From HK-STAS-PATE-36 sp964565615 (lineage in GTDB: Bacteria > Patescibacteriota > Saccharimonadia > Saccharimonadales > JAGQNJ01): a stretch of 64,000 bases of DNA. Numbering within the stretch: the first letter of the stretch is position 1; the number at the start of each line of letters is the position of its first letter. The DNA is taken from the NCBI GenBank assembly GCA_964565615.1, contig CAZMFO010000001.1:39046-103045 (forward strand), read 5' to 3'. A program made the position numbers and the translations under genes. Shown here piece by piece: positions 1 through 8,270 of the stretch. The notes under the pieces are model-generated. The model was not told the DNA's origin and made no database searches. It saw nothing but the letters and a program-made list of their open reading frames with translations.

Positions 1-42
1 GCAGGTAAAGCAAAAACAAAACAAGCTACAGATAAGAATTAA
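1..42 (+). CDS. rpsB: 3' end of a gene, probably rpsB (ribosomal protein S2), cut by the window edge
   Basis: An open frame enters from the left edge and stops at TAA (40-42). It reads a short Lys/Ala/Gln-rich tail (AGKAKTKQATDKN). Basic low-complexity C-terminal tails are common on S2 in many bacteria, and rpsB-tsf is a very conserved gene order; the stop lies 18 bp before tsf. The identity is inferred from position only, since no S2 domain is inside the window. Confidence 0.5.
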   Translation, partial: AGKAKTKQATDKN

Positions 43-60
43 TAAGTAGAGGAGTATAAA

Positions 61-660
61 ATGGTAGATATCTCAATAGAAGACATTAAGCGTTTGCGAG
101 GACTAACAGGTGTTGGCATTACTGATGCAAAAAAAGCTTTAGTAGAGTCGCAGGGCAACTTTGATAAAGCACTTGAAGCAATGCGCAAGAAAGGCTTAAC
201 TAAAGCCGAAAAACGAGGTGAACGAGAGGCCCGTGCGGGTGTTATCGGAACATACAACCATGATAATCGTATCGGTGTTCTAGTAGAGGTAAATTGCGAA
301 ACCGATTTTGTTGCTCGGAACGAGATTTTTACAGAACTTGTTAAAGATATTAGTATGCATATTGCCGCTAGTGCACCACAGTATATTAGTGAGCAAGATG
401 TCCCAACAGAGGAACAAGAAAAAATTAAGTTAGAGCTTAGCGAAAAAGCAAGGGCGGAGGGTAAGCCAGAGCAGATGCTGGATAAAATTGTTGAAGGTAT
501 GCTTAAAAAGCATTTTGCCGAGCGTTGTCTGATGGATCAGCCATTTGTAAAAAATCCCGATCAAACAGTTCAAGATTTAGTTAAGGAGCATATTGCTAAA
601 TTGGGGGAGAATATAGTCGTTCGCCGTATTTGTAGGTTTCAGCTTGGTGAAGTAGAATAA
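61..660 (+). CDS. tsf: Translation elongation factor Ts
   Basis: EF-Ts is the cytosolic nucleotide exchange factor that recycles EF-Tu-GDP. The N-terminal UBA-like segment reads IKRLRGLTGVGITDAKKAL with the typical continuation AMRKKGLTKAEKR, and the EF-Tu-contacting NCETDFVARN motif is intact at about residues 78-87. At 199 aa it is the short form, with one compact dimerization/core domain instead of the roughly 280 aa of E. coli. The ATG is supported by GAGGAG at 49-54, six bases upstream. It follows the presumed rpsB and precedes frr, the common bacterial translation cluster. Confidence 0.97.
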   Translation: MVDISIEDIKRLRGLTGVGITDAKKALVESQGNFDKALEAMRKKGLTKAEKRGEREARAGVIGTYNHDNRIGVLVEVNCETDFVARNEIFTELVKDISMHIAASAPQYISEQDVPTEEQEKIKLELSEKARAEGKPEQMLDKIVEGMLKKHFAERCLMDQPFVKNPDQTVQDLVKEHIAKLGENIVVRRICRFQLGEVE

Positions 661-723
661 TTCTTTGTTACAAATCATCGCGATGTCTGATACAATATCT
701 GTTAAATAACAGGGAGTATTTGT

Positions 724-1287
724 ATGGAAGTAGCACAGATAGTTAGTCAAACGCAAAACAAGCTTACTGTGGCGATAGAAAGACTTAAAACGGAGTTATC
801 AAAAATGCGAACCGGCCGAGCAAACTCGGCGATGTTGGACGGTGTAATGGTGGAGGCCTATGGTTCACCAATGCCCTTAAATCAGTTAGCAAACATAACA
901 GCACCAGAAGTTCAGCTACTGCAGATTACTCCCTTTGATCCAAATAACCTACAAGCTATTAGCACAGCAATAAGAGAGAACCAGTCTTTAGGGCTAAATC
1001 CTAGTGATGATGGCAGGGTAGTGCGGGTTCCGATCCCCCCATTAACAGAGGAGCGTCGCCGTGAAATTACCAAGCAAGTTAGCGCCAAGCTAGAAGAAGC
1101 GATGATAGTAACTAGGGGAATTCGCCATGAGGCCATTGACGCAATTGAGCAAGCTAAAAAGAGTAAAGAAATAGGTGAGGATGAAGCCAAGCGATTTGTT
1201 TTGCAGGTGGAAGAGGCTATGGCTCGAACAAAAGCTCAGGCAGAATCAATAGAGAAAGAAAAAATTCAAGAAGTAATGACTGTATAA
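724..1287 (+). CDS. frr: Ribosome recycling factor
   Basis: RRF works with EF-G to split post-termination ribosomes. The 187-aa length is standard. Family hallmarks are visible: LKTELSKMRTGRANSAMLDGV near the N terminus, the central loop with ITPFDP and NPSDDGRVVRVPIPPLTEERR, and a long C-terminal helix ending KEKIQEVM. An AGGGAGT ribosome-binding site at 711-717 supports the ATG. A TACAAT box (691-696) about 27 bp upstream suggests its own promoter with a short leader, unlike the leaderless neighbour uppS. Confidence 0.97.
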   Translation: MEVAQIVSQTQNKLTVAIERLKTELSKMRTGRANSAMLDGVMVEAYGSPMPLNQLANITAPEVQLLQITPFDPNNLQAISTAIRENQSLGLNPSDDGRVVRVPIPPLTEERRREITKQVSAKLEEAMIVTRGIRHEAIDAIEQAKKSKEIGEDEAKRFVLQVEEAMARTKAQAESIEKEKIQEVMTV

Positions 1288-1314
1288 GTCTGGTTTAGGA
1301 TGGTTCTTTTAGAG

Positions 1315-1320
1315 TATAAT
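1315..1320 (+). promoter_or_regulatory. -10 box of uppS, leaderless arrangement
   Basis: TATAAT ends 8 nt before the uppS ATG, so transcription should start at or within about 2 nt of the start codon. No Shine-Dalgarno sequence fits between. No clear -35 is visible. Confidence 0.7.
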
Positions 1321-1328
1321 ATAGGCTA

Positions 1329-2027
1329 ATGGTTAAGCAAGAGTTATTAGTTCCCGAACATATCGGTATTATCCTTGATGGCAATCGTAGGTGGGCAAAG
1401 AATCGTGGATTGCCAACCCTTGAAGGTCATAGGCAAGGGTCAGAAGTGTTTAAAGAGGTAGCACTATCGGCATTTAATAATGGAGTAAAATATCTTAGTG
1501 CTTATGTATTCTCTACGGAAAACTGGACTCGCACCAAAGAAGAAGTTTCTTACTTAATGCAATTAATTACAAAAGCTGTAGAAAAATATCTGGATGATTT
1601 TCATCAATATAATATAAAGATTCAAATTATCGGGCGGACCGATAGATTAAGCAAAAAAGTTCTGCAGGCAATTGATAAAACAGAGACTACGACAAAACAT
1701 AATACAGGAGGGACTCTAATTATTTGTTTAGATTACGGTGGTCAGCAAGAAATAATTGACGCCACAAGACAGATAATAGATAGTAAAGTCCAAAGTCAAG
1801 CGGTTTCTAAGGAAATAATTGAGCAAAATTTGTATGCTCCAGAAGTTCCGGCAGTAGATTTGTTGATTAGAACTTCTGGAGAGAAAAGGATCAGTGGGTT
1901 TATGTTGTGGAGATCCGCTTATGCTGAATTGTATTTTTCTGATAAGCTATGGCCAGACTACACAGCAGATGATCTAAACGAGGCGATAGTAGAATATAGT
2001 AAACGACAAAGGAGGTTCGGAAGTTAG
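1329..2027 (+). CDS. uppS: Isoprenyl transferase (undecaprenyl diphosphate synthase)
   Basis: A cis-prenyltransferase that builds the C55 lipid carrier for peptidoglycan and other envelope polymers. The catalytic Asp lies in IGIILDGNRRWAKNRG near the N terminus. The C-terminal signature RTSGEKRISGFMLWRSAYAE and the final DLNEAIVEYSKRQRRFG motif are present; the 232-aa length is normal. The stop codon is directly followed by the rseP ATG, so the two are probably co-translated. It has its own TATAAT immediately upstream and no ribosome-binding site. Confidence 0.96.
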   Translation: MVKQELLVPEHIGIILDGNRRWAKNRGLPTLEGHRQGSEVFKEVALSAFNNGVKYLSAYVFSTENWTRTKEEVSYLMQLITKAVEKYLDDFHQYNIKIQIIGRTDRLSKKVLQAIDKTETTTKHNTGGTLIICLDYGGQQEIIDATRQIIDSKVQSQAVSKEIIEQNLYAPEVPAVDLLIRTSGEKRISGFMLWRSAYAELYFSDKLWPDYTADDLNEAIVEYSKRQRRFGS

Positions 2028-3152
2028 ATGTCATTGTTTTTGATATTTGTTGGATTTGTATTATTTGTGATGTTGGTAGTTGTTCACGAATTTGGGCATT
2101 TTATTATGGCGAGGCGCAATAATGTAGATGTTGAGGAGTTTGGCATTGGTTTTCCGCCCCGAATGTGGGGCAAGAAACTCAAAGGGGGTATGTGGTTTAC
2201 CGTTAATTGGCTTCCTTTGGGAGGGTTTGTTCGGCTCAAAGGCGAACATGATGACGATAAAGAAAAGGGTAGTTATGGTGCAGCAAGTTTATGGGCAAAA
2301 ACTAAGATAATCGGGGCAGGGGTGGCGATGAATCTGTTTGTTGCAGTCCTGATGTTTACCCTCCTGGCGTTATTCGGAATACCAAAACTGATTGATGATC
2401 AGTTTACAGTAGCTAGTGATACAAAAATTGTTAAAAATGAAGTGTTGGTTGGGGTGGTTGAAGATGATTCGCCGGGTTCAAAAGCAGGGCTTATACAGCG
2501 CGATCGGCTTGTCTCAATTAGTAACGCACAGCTGTCTAAAGATGTAGTTAGCGCCTCTACTCTACCCGATATAACTAAAGAGTTCGCCGGCGAAACAGTA
2601 AAAATATCGTACATTAGGGATGGACAAACTAAAACAGCAGAGGTGAGGTTACGATCTGTTGAAGAGGTAGAATCCAGTAAAAAAACGGATAATCCAAAAG
2701 GATATTTAGGTATTGTTCCGGCAGAGTTTACACTACAGAGATCTACATGGTCGGCACCAATTGTCGGAGTTGGGGTTACGAAACAATTTACGGAGCTCAC
2801 TTTAAAAGGGTTGGGTTCTATAGTCGTGGGGTTGTTTAGAGGAGACACTAAAGAAGCGACAAGTCAGGTTTCGGGGCCAATTGGAGTGTTTGTTTTGATA
2901 AAGGAGGGTAGTAAATTGGGTATTCAATTTATTTTGATGATTATTGCAGTGATATCATTAACCTTAGCCATAATGAATGTTTTGCCAATTCCGGCTCTTG
3001 ATGGTGGACGATTATTTGTAACCTATCTGTATAGAGTGCTACGCAAACCCCTAACAGCTAAGGCAGAAGATGCCATTCATGGTACCGGTTTTGCTTTGTT
3101 GATGATACTTTTTGTCTTAATCTCGGTAGTTGATATTAAGAGATTCTTCTAA
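2028..3152 (+). CDS. rseP: Site-2 intramembrane zinc metalloprotease, RseP family
   Basis: A membrane-embedded protease of the RseP/RasP (M50) family that cleaves anti-sigma factors or signal-peptide remnants inside the bilayer. The zinc motif HEFGH is in the first transmembrane helix at about residues 20-24, a PDZ-like region follows (GVVEDDSPGSKAGLIQRDRL), and the second metal-site motif NVLPIPALDGG lies near residue 320. There are roughly four transmembrane helices, and the 374-aa length is typical of single-PDZ members. The uppS-rseP order without cdsA or dxr is a reduced form of the common uppS-cdsA-rseP cluster. Confidence 0.94.
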   Translation: MSLFLIFVGFVLFVMLVVVHEFGHFIMARRNNVDVEEFGIGFPPRMWGKKLKGGMWFTVNWLPLGGFVRLKGEHDDDKEKGSYGAASLWAKTKIIGAGVAMNLFVAVLMFTLLALFGIPKLIDDQFTVASDTKIVKNEVLVGVVEDDSPGSKAGLIQRDRLVSISNAQLSKDVVSASTLPDITKEFAGETVKISYIRDGQTKTAEVRLRSVEEVESSKKTDNPKGYLGIVPAEFTLQRSTWSAPIVGVGVTKQFTELTLKGLGSIVVGLFRGDTKEATSQVSGPIGVFVLIKEGSKLGIQFILMIIAVISLTLAIMNVLPIPALDGGRLFVTYLYRVLRKPLTAKAEDAIHGTGFALLMILFVLISVVDIKRFF

Positions 3153-3154
3153 CT

Positions 3155-3937
3155 ATGACAAAAGAGTTAAATGACTTGCCAGTGGAGGTTATCCGAAAGC
3201 ACCGACTATTAAATAATCCTGTGGTTGTCGTACTAAGTACAATCGGTCTTTTTTTTGGAGCACAGGTTGTTGCTAGCTCTATTGTTTTGTTAGCATTATT
3301 GCTTGGTCAACAATATACACAGATTATTGACTGGATTGAAGGGACGGCTTTCCCGACATTTGTTTTTGTATTAATTTCGGATATCTTGATAGTACTGGGT
3401 GTTATCAAGCTCTTAAAAGTTAAAGGCTGGAAGTTAAAAAACATTGGCTTAGCTAAGCCTCAAAAAAGTGATGTCGGCAGAGCAATAGTAGGTTATTTGG
3501 TTTATCTCATTACCTTTATTTTTATATCTATTGTTATCAAAAAGTTAGTACCGTCGCTAGATCTTGAACAAGATCAGCAACTGGGATTTGATGCACATAA
3601 TAAGAGTGTGGTAAATATTCTTTTATCAGGCGTTAGTTTAGTGATTTTGCCACCTATTGCCGAAGAGATACTGTGTCGGGGGTATTTGTATAGTAGCCTA
3701 AAAATCAGGTACAGAAAGGTTGTATCAGCGATAATAACAAGCGGAGTATTTGCTATGGCTCATCTTCAGTTTGGTAGTAATGCCCCTTTGCTTTGGATAG
3801 CCGGGCTGGACACATTTATATTATCTTTAGTGCTAGTAGATTTACGAGAGAGAACGGGGCGATTAGTGGCACCTATGATTATTCATTGTATTAAAAACTT
3901 AGTAGCTTTTAGCGCACTCTTTTTATTGACAACTTAG
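3155..3937 (+). CDS. CPBP family intramembrane metalloprotease
   Basis: A polytopic membrane protein of the CAAX-protease/bacteriocin-processing (Abi) family. The three metal motifs are readable: EEILCR (EExxxR) near residue 171, FAMAH (FxxxH) near 203, and HCIKN (HxxxN) near 247. Six to eight hydrophobic segments are visible. The gene begins 2 nt after rseP, so two intramembrane proteases sit in one transcript. Substrate unknown; bacterial members process peptides or act in regulated proteolysis. Confidence 0.9.
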   Translation: MTKELNDLPVEVIRKHRLLNNPVVVVLSTIGLFFGAQVVASSIVLLALLLGQQYTQIIDWIEGTAFPTFVFVLISDILIVLGVIKLLKVKGWKLKNIGLAKPQKSDVGRAIVGYLVYLITFIFISIVIKKLVPSLDLEQDQQLGFDAHNKSVVNILLSGVSLVILPPIAEEILCRGYLYSSLKIRYRKVVSAIITSGVFAMAHLQFGSNAPLLWIAGLDTFILSLVLVDLRERTGRLVAPMIIHCIKNLVAFSALFLLTT

Positions 3938-3994
3938 TAATTGGACTACACTGGTGTATAATTATCTGCTAGATTAAATTAAGATGTTAAAAAA

Positions 3995-4345
3995 ATGATA
4001 AATGAGTTTGAGAGCTCGGGATATGAGAATCTATCAAGACTGAACAAAGAGGTTGAGCAATGTTTTGTACTGGACGAAAATATGGTGGTCAAAATAGCTG
4101 AGTGTGTTGCCGTGGCTTCGCAGTACGAGTTAGATAGGCGTATTCACTACTTGGCAACGATGAAGCATCCGGGATTAAAGCAACAGATAGCCGAATCGAT
4201 ATGTGGTGGGGATCAACAAGAGCTAGCCGGGTTGGTAGAGACAGCTCAGAGGCAGGCGATTATCGGCACAGAGCTTCGTTTTTGCCGAAAAGCAGTGTCG
4301 CAAATTATGTATCGCAACCGATACGAAATTGGCGATAGGGGTTAA
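3995..4345 (+). CDS. Hypothetical 116-aa soluble protein
   Basis: Not recognised. The product looks wholly helical and soluble, with no signal peptide or membrane segment, and three cysteines spread through the chain. It contains a repeat-like helix (YELDRRIHYLATMKHPGLKQQIAESI) that could be a HEAT-like unit, but this is speculative. A TATAAT box at 3957-3962 lies 32 nt upstream and no strong ribosome-binding site is seen. It is monocistronic between the CPBP protease and proS. Confidence 0.65.
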   Translation: MINEFESSGYENLSRLNKEVEQCFVLDENMVVKIAECVAVASQYELDRRIHYLATMKHPGLKQQIAESICGGDQQELAGLVETAQRQAIIGTELRFCRKAVSQIMYRNRYEIGDRG

Positions 4346-4383
4346 TAGTTGTATAATCAGGGTGGTATAAGATTTTTTCAAAT

Positions 4384-5637
4384 ATGAGATACTCACAGAT
4401 ATTTACAAAAACACGCAAGGATGTTCCATCCGACGAAACGGCACGAAATGCTCAATTATTGATACAGGCAGGCTATGTTCATAAAGAGATGGCCGGTGTC
4501 TATGCTTATTTGCCACTAGGATTGAGAGTGATTGAAAAAATTAAAACTATTATTAGAGAGGAAATGAACGCTATTAAGGGGCAAGAGCTATTAATGACCA
4601 ACCTGCAGTCGCAAGATGTTTGGGAATCTACAACAAGGTGGGACGATACAGTCGTAGATATTTGGTTTAAAACAAAACTAAAGGACGAAACTGATGTGGG
4701 GCTGGCATGGTCGCACGAGGAGCCGATCTTACGAATGGTTCAACAACATATCAAAAGTTATAAAGATCTACCAGTTAGTGTTTATCAATTTCAGACTAAG
4801 CTCCGCAATGAGCTTCGGGCAAAAAGTGGAGTTATGCGGGGCCGTGAGTTTTTAATGAAGGATATGTATTCTTTACACAGAACCGCAGAAGATCTAGACA
4901 GATATTATCAGATGGTTAGTGATGCCTATGAACGAATTTTTAGCAGATTAGGTATTGGTGATACGACTTATGTTACTTTTGCCAGCGGAGGGGCATTTAC
5001 CAAGTTTAGTCACGAGTTTCAGACAATTTGCGATGCCGGCGAGGATATTTTATACATTCATAAAGAAAAGAATATCGCTGTCAACGAAGAGGTTCTAGAC
5101 GAGGCAATTAAAGAACTTGGAATAGAAAAAAGTGAACTTAAAAAAACCAAAAGCGCCGAAGTTGGTAACATATTTAACTTTGGAATAGATAAGTCCAAAC
5201 AAATGGGTATAACATTTACTGATGAGAACGGCGAAAACAAACCCCTTTATCTTGCCTCTTATGGTATTGGTGTAAGCAGGGTGATGGGAGTGATTGTTGA
5301 GAAGTTTTCTGACGAAAGAGGATTAGTTTGGCCAGATAATATCTCACCTTTTAAGATAGTAATCTGCCAGTTAGGGGACGATAGCAAAGTGGCAAAAAAG
5401 GCCGAAGATCTATTTAACCAGTTACAAAAAATGGGAGTAGAAGTATTGTTTGATGATCGCGATGTTCGCCCCGGAGAAAAGTTTGCCGACGCAGATTTGC
5501 TAGGGATACCTCATCGAATTGTTATTAGCCAAAAGACGGTATCAAATCAAGTAATTGAGTACAAAAAAAGAACAAGAGCAGATGTAGAAATCATTGCCGA
5601 AAAAGATATGAATAATGTACTAGATTCTATTGTCTAA
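4384..5637 (+). CDS. proS: Prolyl-tRNA synthetase, short form without editing domain
   Basis: A class II synthetase that charges tRNA-Pro in the cytosol. Motif 1 (AGVYAYLPLGLRVIEKI), motif 2 (KLRNELRAKSGVMRGREFLMKDMYSLH) and motif 3 (LASYGIGVSRVMGVIVE) are all present, followed by an anticodon-binding domain from about residue 320 (DRDVRPGEKFADADLLGIPHRIVI). At 417 aa it is about 150 residues shorter than the E. coli type because the INS editing domain between motifs 2 and 3 is missing, as in alphaproteobacterial and mitochondrial ProRS. Misacylated Ala-tRNA-Pro would need a trans-editing protein or be tolerated. Confidence 0.96.
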   Translation: MRYSQIFTKTRKDVPSDETARNAQLLIQAGYVHKEMAGVYAYLPLGLRVIEKIKTIIREEMNAIKGQELLMTNLQSQDVWESTTRWDDTVVDIWFKTKLKDETDVGLAWSHEEPILRMVQQHIKSYKDLPVSVYQFQTKLRNELRAKSGVMRGREFLMKDMYSLHRTAEDLDRYYQMVSDAYERIFSRLGIGDTTYVTFASGGAFTKFSHEFQTICDAGEDILYIHKEKNIAVNEEVLDEAIKELGIEKSELKKTKSAEVGNIFNFGIDKSKQMGITFTDENGENKPLYLASYGIGVSRVMGVIVEKFSDERGLVWPDNISPFKIVICQLGDDSKVAKKAEDLFNQLQKMGVEVLFDDRDVRPGEKFADADLLGIPHRIVISQKTVSNQVIEYKKRTRADVEIIAEKDMNNVLDSIV

Positions 5638-5657
5638 GGTTGCTATAATACAGCGAC

Positions 5658-5696
5658 TCACCGTAAACAATAAGACTGCTTTAATGTTTGCGGTGA
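5658..5696 (+). promoter_or_regulatory. Hairpin in the greA 5' leader
   Basis: TCACCGTAAACA (5658-5669) pairs with TGTTTGCGGTGA (5685-5696), 12 bp with one G-U pair and a 15-nt loop. It lies 8 nt after a TATAAT box (5644-5649), which puts it at the very 5' end of the greA mRNA. No U-run follows, so it is not a standard terminator for proS. The E. coli greA leader is also structured and gives the GraL RNA, but no sequence relation is implied. Confidence 0.6.
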
Positions 5697-5724
5697 TATT
5701 AAATAACAGATATAAGGATGGTAT

Positions 5725-6186
5725 ATGAAGAAACAATTCCATTTAACCAAAGAAGGTGTTGCCGAACTTAAAGTTGAACTTAAAACCTTAATTGGTCAAC
5801 GAGGATCCATTGCCGAGAGAATTAAAACAGCTCGTGAGTTTGGTGACATTGCCGAAAATGCCGAGTACGATTCGGCTCGTAATGAACAAGCCCAGAACGA
5901 AAGCCGTATTGCCGAGATAGAGAATATCCTGCAAAATGTTAAGCTAATTACTAAACCTAAGGGTGATAGCAAGGTACAGCTAGGTTCTGTAGTTGAGTTA
6001 TTAAGTGAAGCCGGTCAAAAAAGGCAGTTCCAGATTGTTGGTACTGTTGAGGCAGATCCAATAAACGGCAAGATATCTGACGAATCGCCCATCGGTAAAG
6101 CATTAATTGGTAAAAAAGAAAACGAGGCAGTAGAGATTGTTACACCAATAGATACGACTACCTATAGGATAGTTGATATTAAATAA
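5725..6186 (+). CDS. greA: Transcription elongation factor GreA
   Basis: GreA enters the secondary channel of RNA polymerase and stimulates cleavage of backtracked transcripts. The 153-aa length is standard. The N-terminal coiled coil carries the catalytic acidic tip within EFGDIAENAEYDSAR (about residues 39-53). The C-terminal FKBP-like domain ends with SPIGKALIGKKENEAVEI. AAGGAT lies just upstream of the ATG, and the gene has its own promoter (TATAAT 5644-5649) with an unusually long 70-nt leader for this genome. Confidence 0.97.
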   Translation: MKKQFHLTKEGVAELKVELKTLIGQRGSIAERIKTAREFGDIAENAEYDSARNEQAQNESRIAEIENILQNVKLITKPKGDSKVQLGSVVELLSEAGQKRQFQIVGTVEADPINGKISDESPIGKALIGKKENEAVEIVTPIDTTTYRIVDIK

Positions 6187-6260
6187 TTTGTCGTGAGCCA
6201 GTAAACTAAAGAGAGTAGAAGAATGATAACATCACAATTACAGTCACTATCAAAGTACAA

Positions 6261-6343
6261 GCTTCGGTCGTAAATACCGGAGCCCTCTAGATATTTATAA
6301 AAACTTCCCGGGTATTTGCGACTAACCTAGTGCGGGAAGTTTT
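6261..6343 (+). ncRNA. Two-hairpin RNA element with possible loop-loop pairing, upstream of a small gene
   Basis: Hairpin 1: GCTTCGGT (6261-6268) with ACCGGAGC (6276-6283), loop CGTAAAT. Hairpin 2: AAAACTTCCCG (6300-6310) with CGGGAAGTTTT (6333-6343), 22-nt loop. The loop of hairpin 1 (CGTAAAT) is complementary to ATTTGCG (6314-6320) in the loop of hairpin 2, allowing a 7-bp kissing interaction with one G-U pair. A strong AAAGGAGAT ribosome-binding site (6352-6360) follows. It could be a cis-regulator of the next gene or a weak terminator of greA (only four U after the stem). Confidence 0.5.
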
Positions 6344-6363
6344 ACATATTTAAAGGAGATATT

Positions 6364-6675
6364 ATGGAAAGAAACGAGTTTTTAAAAAGATGTGATGAGA
6401 TTATTGCTATGTCATTTGATGAGGCACTTGCAGAGAGTAGTCAGATGACACAACAAGAAAGACAGCCGATTTTTACAATTTTTGGTAGGTCAGAAGATGT
6501 AGCCAGTATATTTTGGAAGGAGTCAGTACACAAAATTGACGAGGGCGATGTTTTGGCCCCCCATATAATTACCCAGCAGGGCGTTAGTTTGCTTGGTTTA
6601 GCTATTTGGCGAAATATAGAGCTAGAACCTCTGTATGATAGAGATGTTCAAGAAATGGCAGAGATTTCTTCGTAA
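6364..6675 (+). CDS. Hypothetical 103-aa protein with a very strong ribosome-binding site
   Basis: Not recognised. A small acidic soluble protein (many Glu/Asp, pI probably below 5) with no membrane segment; it contains FTIFGRSEDVASIFWKESVHK and a hydrophobic stretch GVSLLGLAIW. The ATG is set by AAAGGAGAT at 6352-6360, one of the best anti-16S matches in the window. The upstream 175 bp carries the structured element at 6261-6343, suggesting post-transcriptional control. It ends 19 bp before lysS. Confidence 0.7.
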   Translation: MERNEFLKRCDEIIAMSFDEALAESSQMTQQERQPIFTIFGRSEDVASIFWKESVHKIDEGDVLAPHIITQQGVSLLGLAIWRNIELEPLYDRDVQEMAEISS

Positions 6676-6681
6676 GTCGAG

Positions 6682-6687
6682 TATAAT
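6682..6687 (+). promoter_or_regulatory. -10 box of lysS, leaderless arrangement
   Basis: TATAAT followed by AGAAACG and then the lysS ATG (gap 7 nt). This fixes the lysS start at 6695 rather than at the upstream in-frame ATG at 6635, which lies before the promoter and inside the preceding gene. Confidence 0.7.
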
Positions 6688-6694
6688 AGAAACG

Positions 6695-8215
6695 ATGGCA
6701 AATCTAAAAGAACTAAGAGATGAACGATTACGAAAGCTAACAGAAATAAAAAAGCTGGGTATCCAACCGTACCCAGCTAGGTCTAGCAGGACTAATTGTA
6801 TAGAAGAGATAACATCGGGTTTTGATGCTTTAAAGAATAAAAGCGTTACGCTGGCGGGGAGGCTAATTAGTACAAGAAAGTTTGGGAAAATAGCCTTTTT
6901 TGTACTAAAAGATAACTCAGGACAGATACAGCTTTTTCTTAAACACGATTTGGTTGAACCTTTGAGCTCTGGTGGTTCCAGTATTGGTTTTGAAAACATT
7001 AATCTGCTTGATCCGGGTGATTTTATTGAAGCTAGTGGTCGGGTAATAAAGACGCAAACTAACGAAATATCAATAGAAGTTAAGACCCTGCGCTTACTGA
7101 CAAAATCACTTCGTCCAATGCCAACTATACAGGATGGATTTACCAACAAAGAAGAGAGGTTACGACGGCGATATATTGATATGAATGTCAATATAGGCGT
7201 TAAGGAGCGATTTGTCCGACGGAGTAAGTTCTGGCAAGCGACCCGTGACTTTTTAAATAAAAATGGCTTTACAGAAATCAATATACCTGTCCTTGAACAT
7301 ACTGCTGGCGGTGCTGACGCCAACCCATTTGTAACTCATATGGATGCCCTAGATCAGGACTTTTATCTTCGTATTAGTCATGAGTTGCCTTTAAAAAGAT
7401 TACTTGGGGCAGGTTTTGAGAAAGTTTACGACATTGGACCTCGGTTTAGGAACGAGAACTACTCCGACGAGCATTTACCAGAACATATAGCTATGGAGTG
7501 GTACTGGGCATATGCAGACTGGCAACAGGGGATGGATTTTACTCAAAGATTTATCAGATATATTGCTGATACTACTTGGGGGAAGCGAAGGTTTACTCTG
7601 GCTAACGGACAAGTGGTAGATTTGGGTAGCGATGAAACGAACTGGCCAAGAGTTAGTTTTGTTAAGTTAATCAAGGACAGATATGGGTTAGATGTGTTTG
7701 ACTGTAGTCTAGAGTCAGCGGTTGAGCAGTTGAAGAAAATTGGGGGCGAGGTAGAAAAGATAGACAATCGTTCTCGGGTTATTGATAAGCTCTGGAAGAA
7801 AATACGGGTAGAGATTGAAGGTCCGGCCTTTTTGATTGATGTACCTGATTTTCTCCAGCCACTAGCAAAATTACAGGCTAACGATACTAGACTCACAGAG
7901 CAGTTTAATCTATTGTTGGGTGGGACAGAGGCTTGCAAAGCTTACAGCGAACTCAATGATCCAGTAGATCAACTGGGCAGATTTAAAGAGCAACAAACAA
8001 TGCGAGATGCGGGTGATAACGAGGCAATGATGATGGATATAGACTTTATTGAAATGCTAGAATACGGTATGCCTCCTGCTTGTGGTTATGGTCATTCTGA
8101 ACGACTCTTTTGGATGCTAGAAGGTGTTACGGCGCGTGAGGGAGTGCCGTTTCCTCAACTTCGGGCAGAGATTGATGAAGTAACCAAGAACATCTATAAG
8201 GACATTAGGCTGTAA
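6695..8215 (+). CDS. lysS: Lysyl-tRNA synthetase, class II, with a divergent motif 3
   Basis: About 506 aa. An N-terminal OB fold binds the tRNA anticodon (SVTLAGRLISTRKFGKIAFFVLKDNSGQIQLF), then the class II core with motif 2 (YDIGPRFRNENYSDEHLPEHIAMEWYW in two parts) and the LysRS block ELNDPVDQLGRFKEQQ. The C-terminal motif 3 region is unusual: where LysRS normally has a GLGIGIDRL-type sequence it reads CGYGHSERLFWMLEG. An Arg still occupies the ATP-binding position, so activity is expected. The start was chosen at 6695 because TATAAT sits at 6682-6687 and homologs begin near this Met. Confidence 0.93.
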   Translation: MANLKELRDERLRKLTEIKKLGIQPYPARSSRTNCIEEITSGFDALKNKSVTLAGRLISTRKFGKIAFFVLKDNSGQIQLFLKHDLVEPLSSGGSSIGFENINLLDPGDFIEASGRVIKTQTNEISIEVKTLRLLTKSLRPMPTIQDGFTNKEERLRRRYIDMNVNIGVKERFVRRSKFWQATRDFLNKNGFTEINIPVLEHTAGGADANPFVTHMDALDQDFYLRISHELPLKRLLGAGFEKVYDIGPRFRNENYSDEHLPEHIAMEWYWAYADWQQGMDFTQRFIRYIADTTWGKRRFTLANGQVVDLGSDETNWPRVSFVKLIKDRYGLDVFDCSLESAVEQLKKIGGEVEKIDNRSRVIDKLWKKIRVEIEGPAFLIDVPDFLQPLAKLQANDTRLTEQFNLLLGGTEACKAYSELNDPVDQLGRFKEQQTMRDAGDNEAMMMDIDFIEMLEYGMPPACGYGHSERLFWMLEGVTAREGVPFPQLRAEIDEVTKNIYKDIRL

Positions 8216-8270
8216 ATAGCACATTTCTTGCTCTGATGGTAGAGGTTCCTTGTGATACAATAGAGAAATA

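Noticed and set aside
6622..7323. Long 233-codon minus-strand frame opposite lysS
   Set aside because: A shadow of the lysS coding frame; low-complexity Ser/Leu/Arg product and no promoter or ribosome-binding site.
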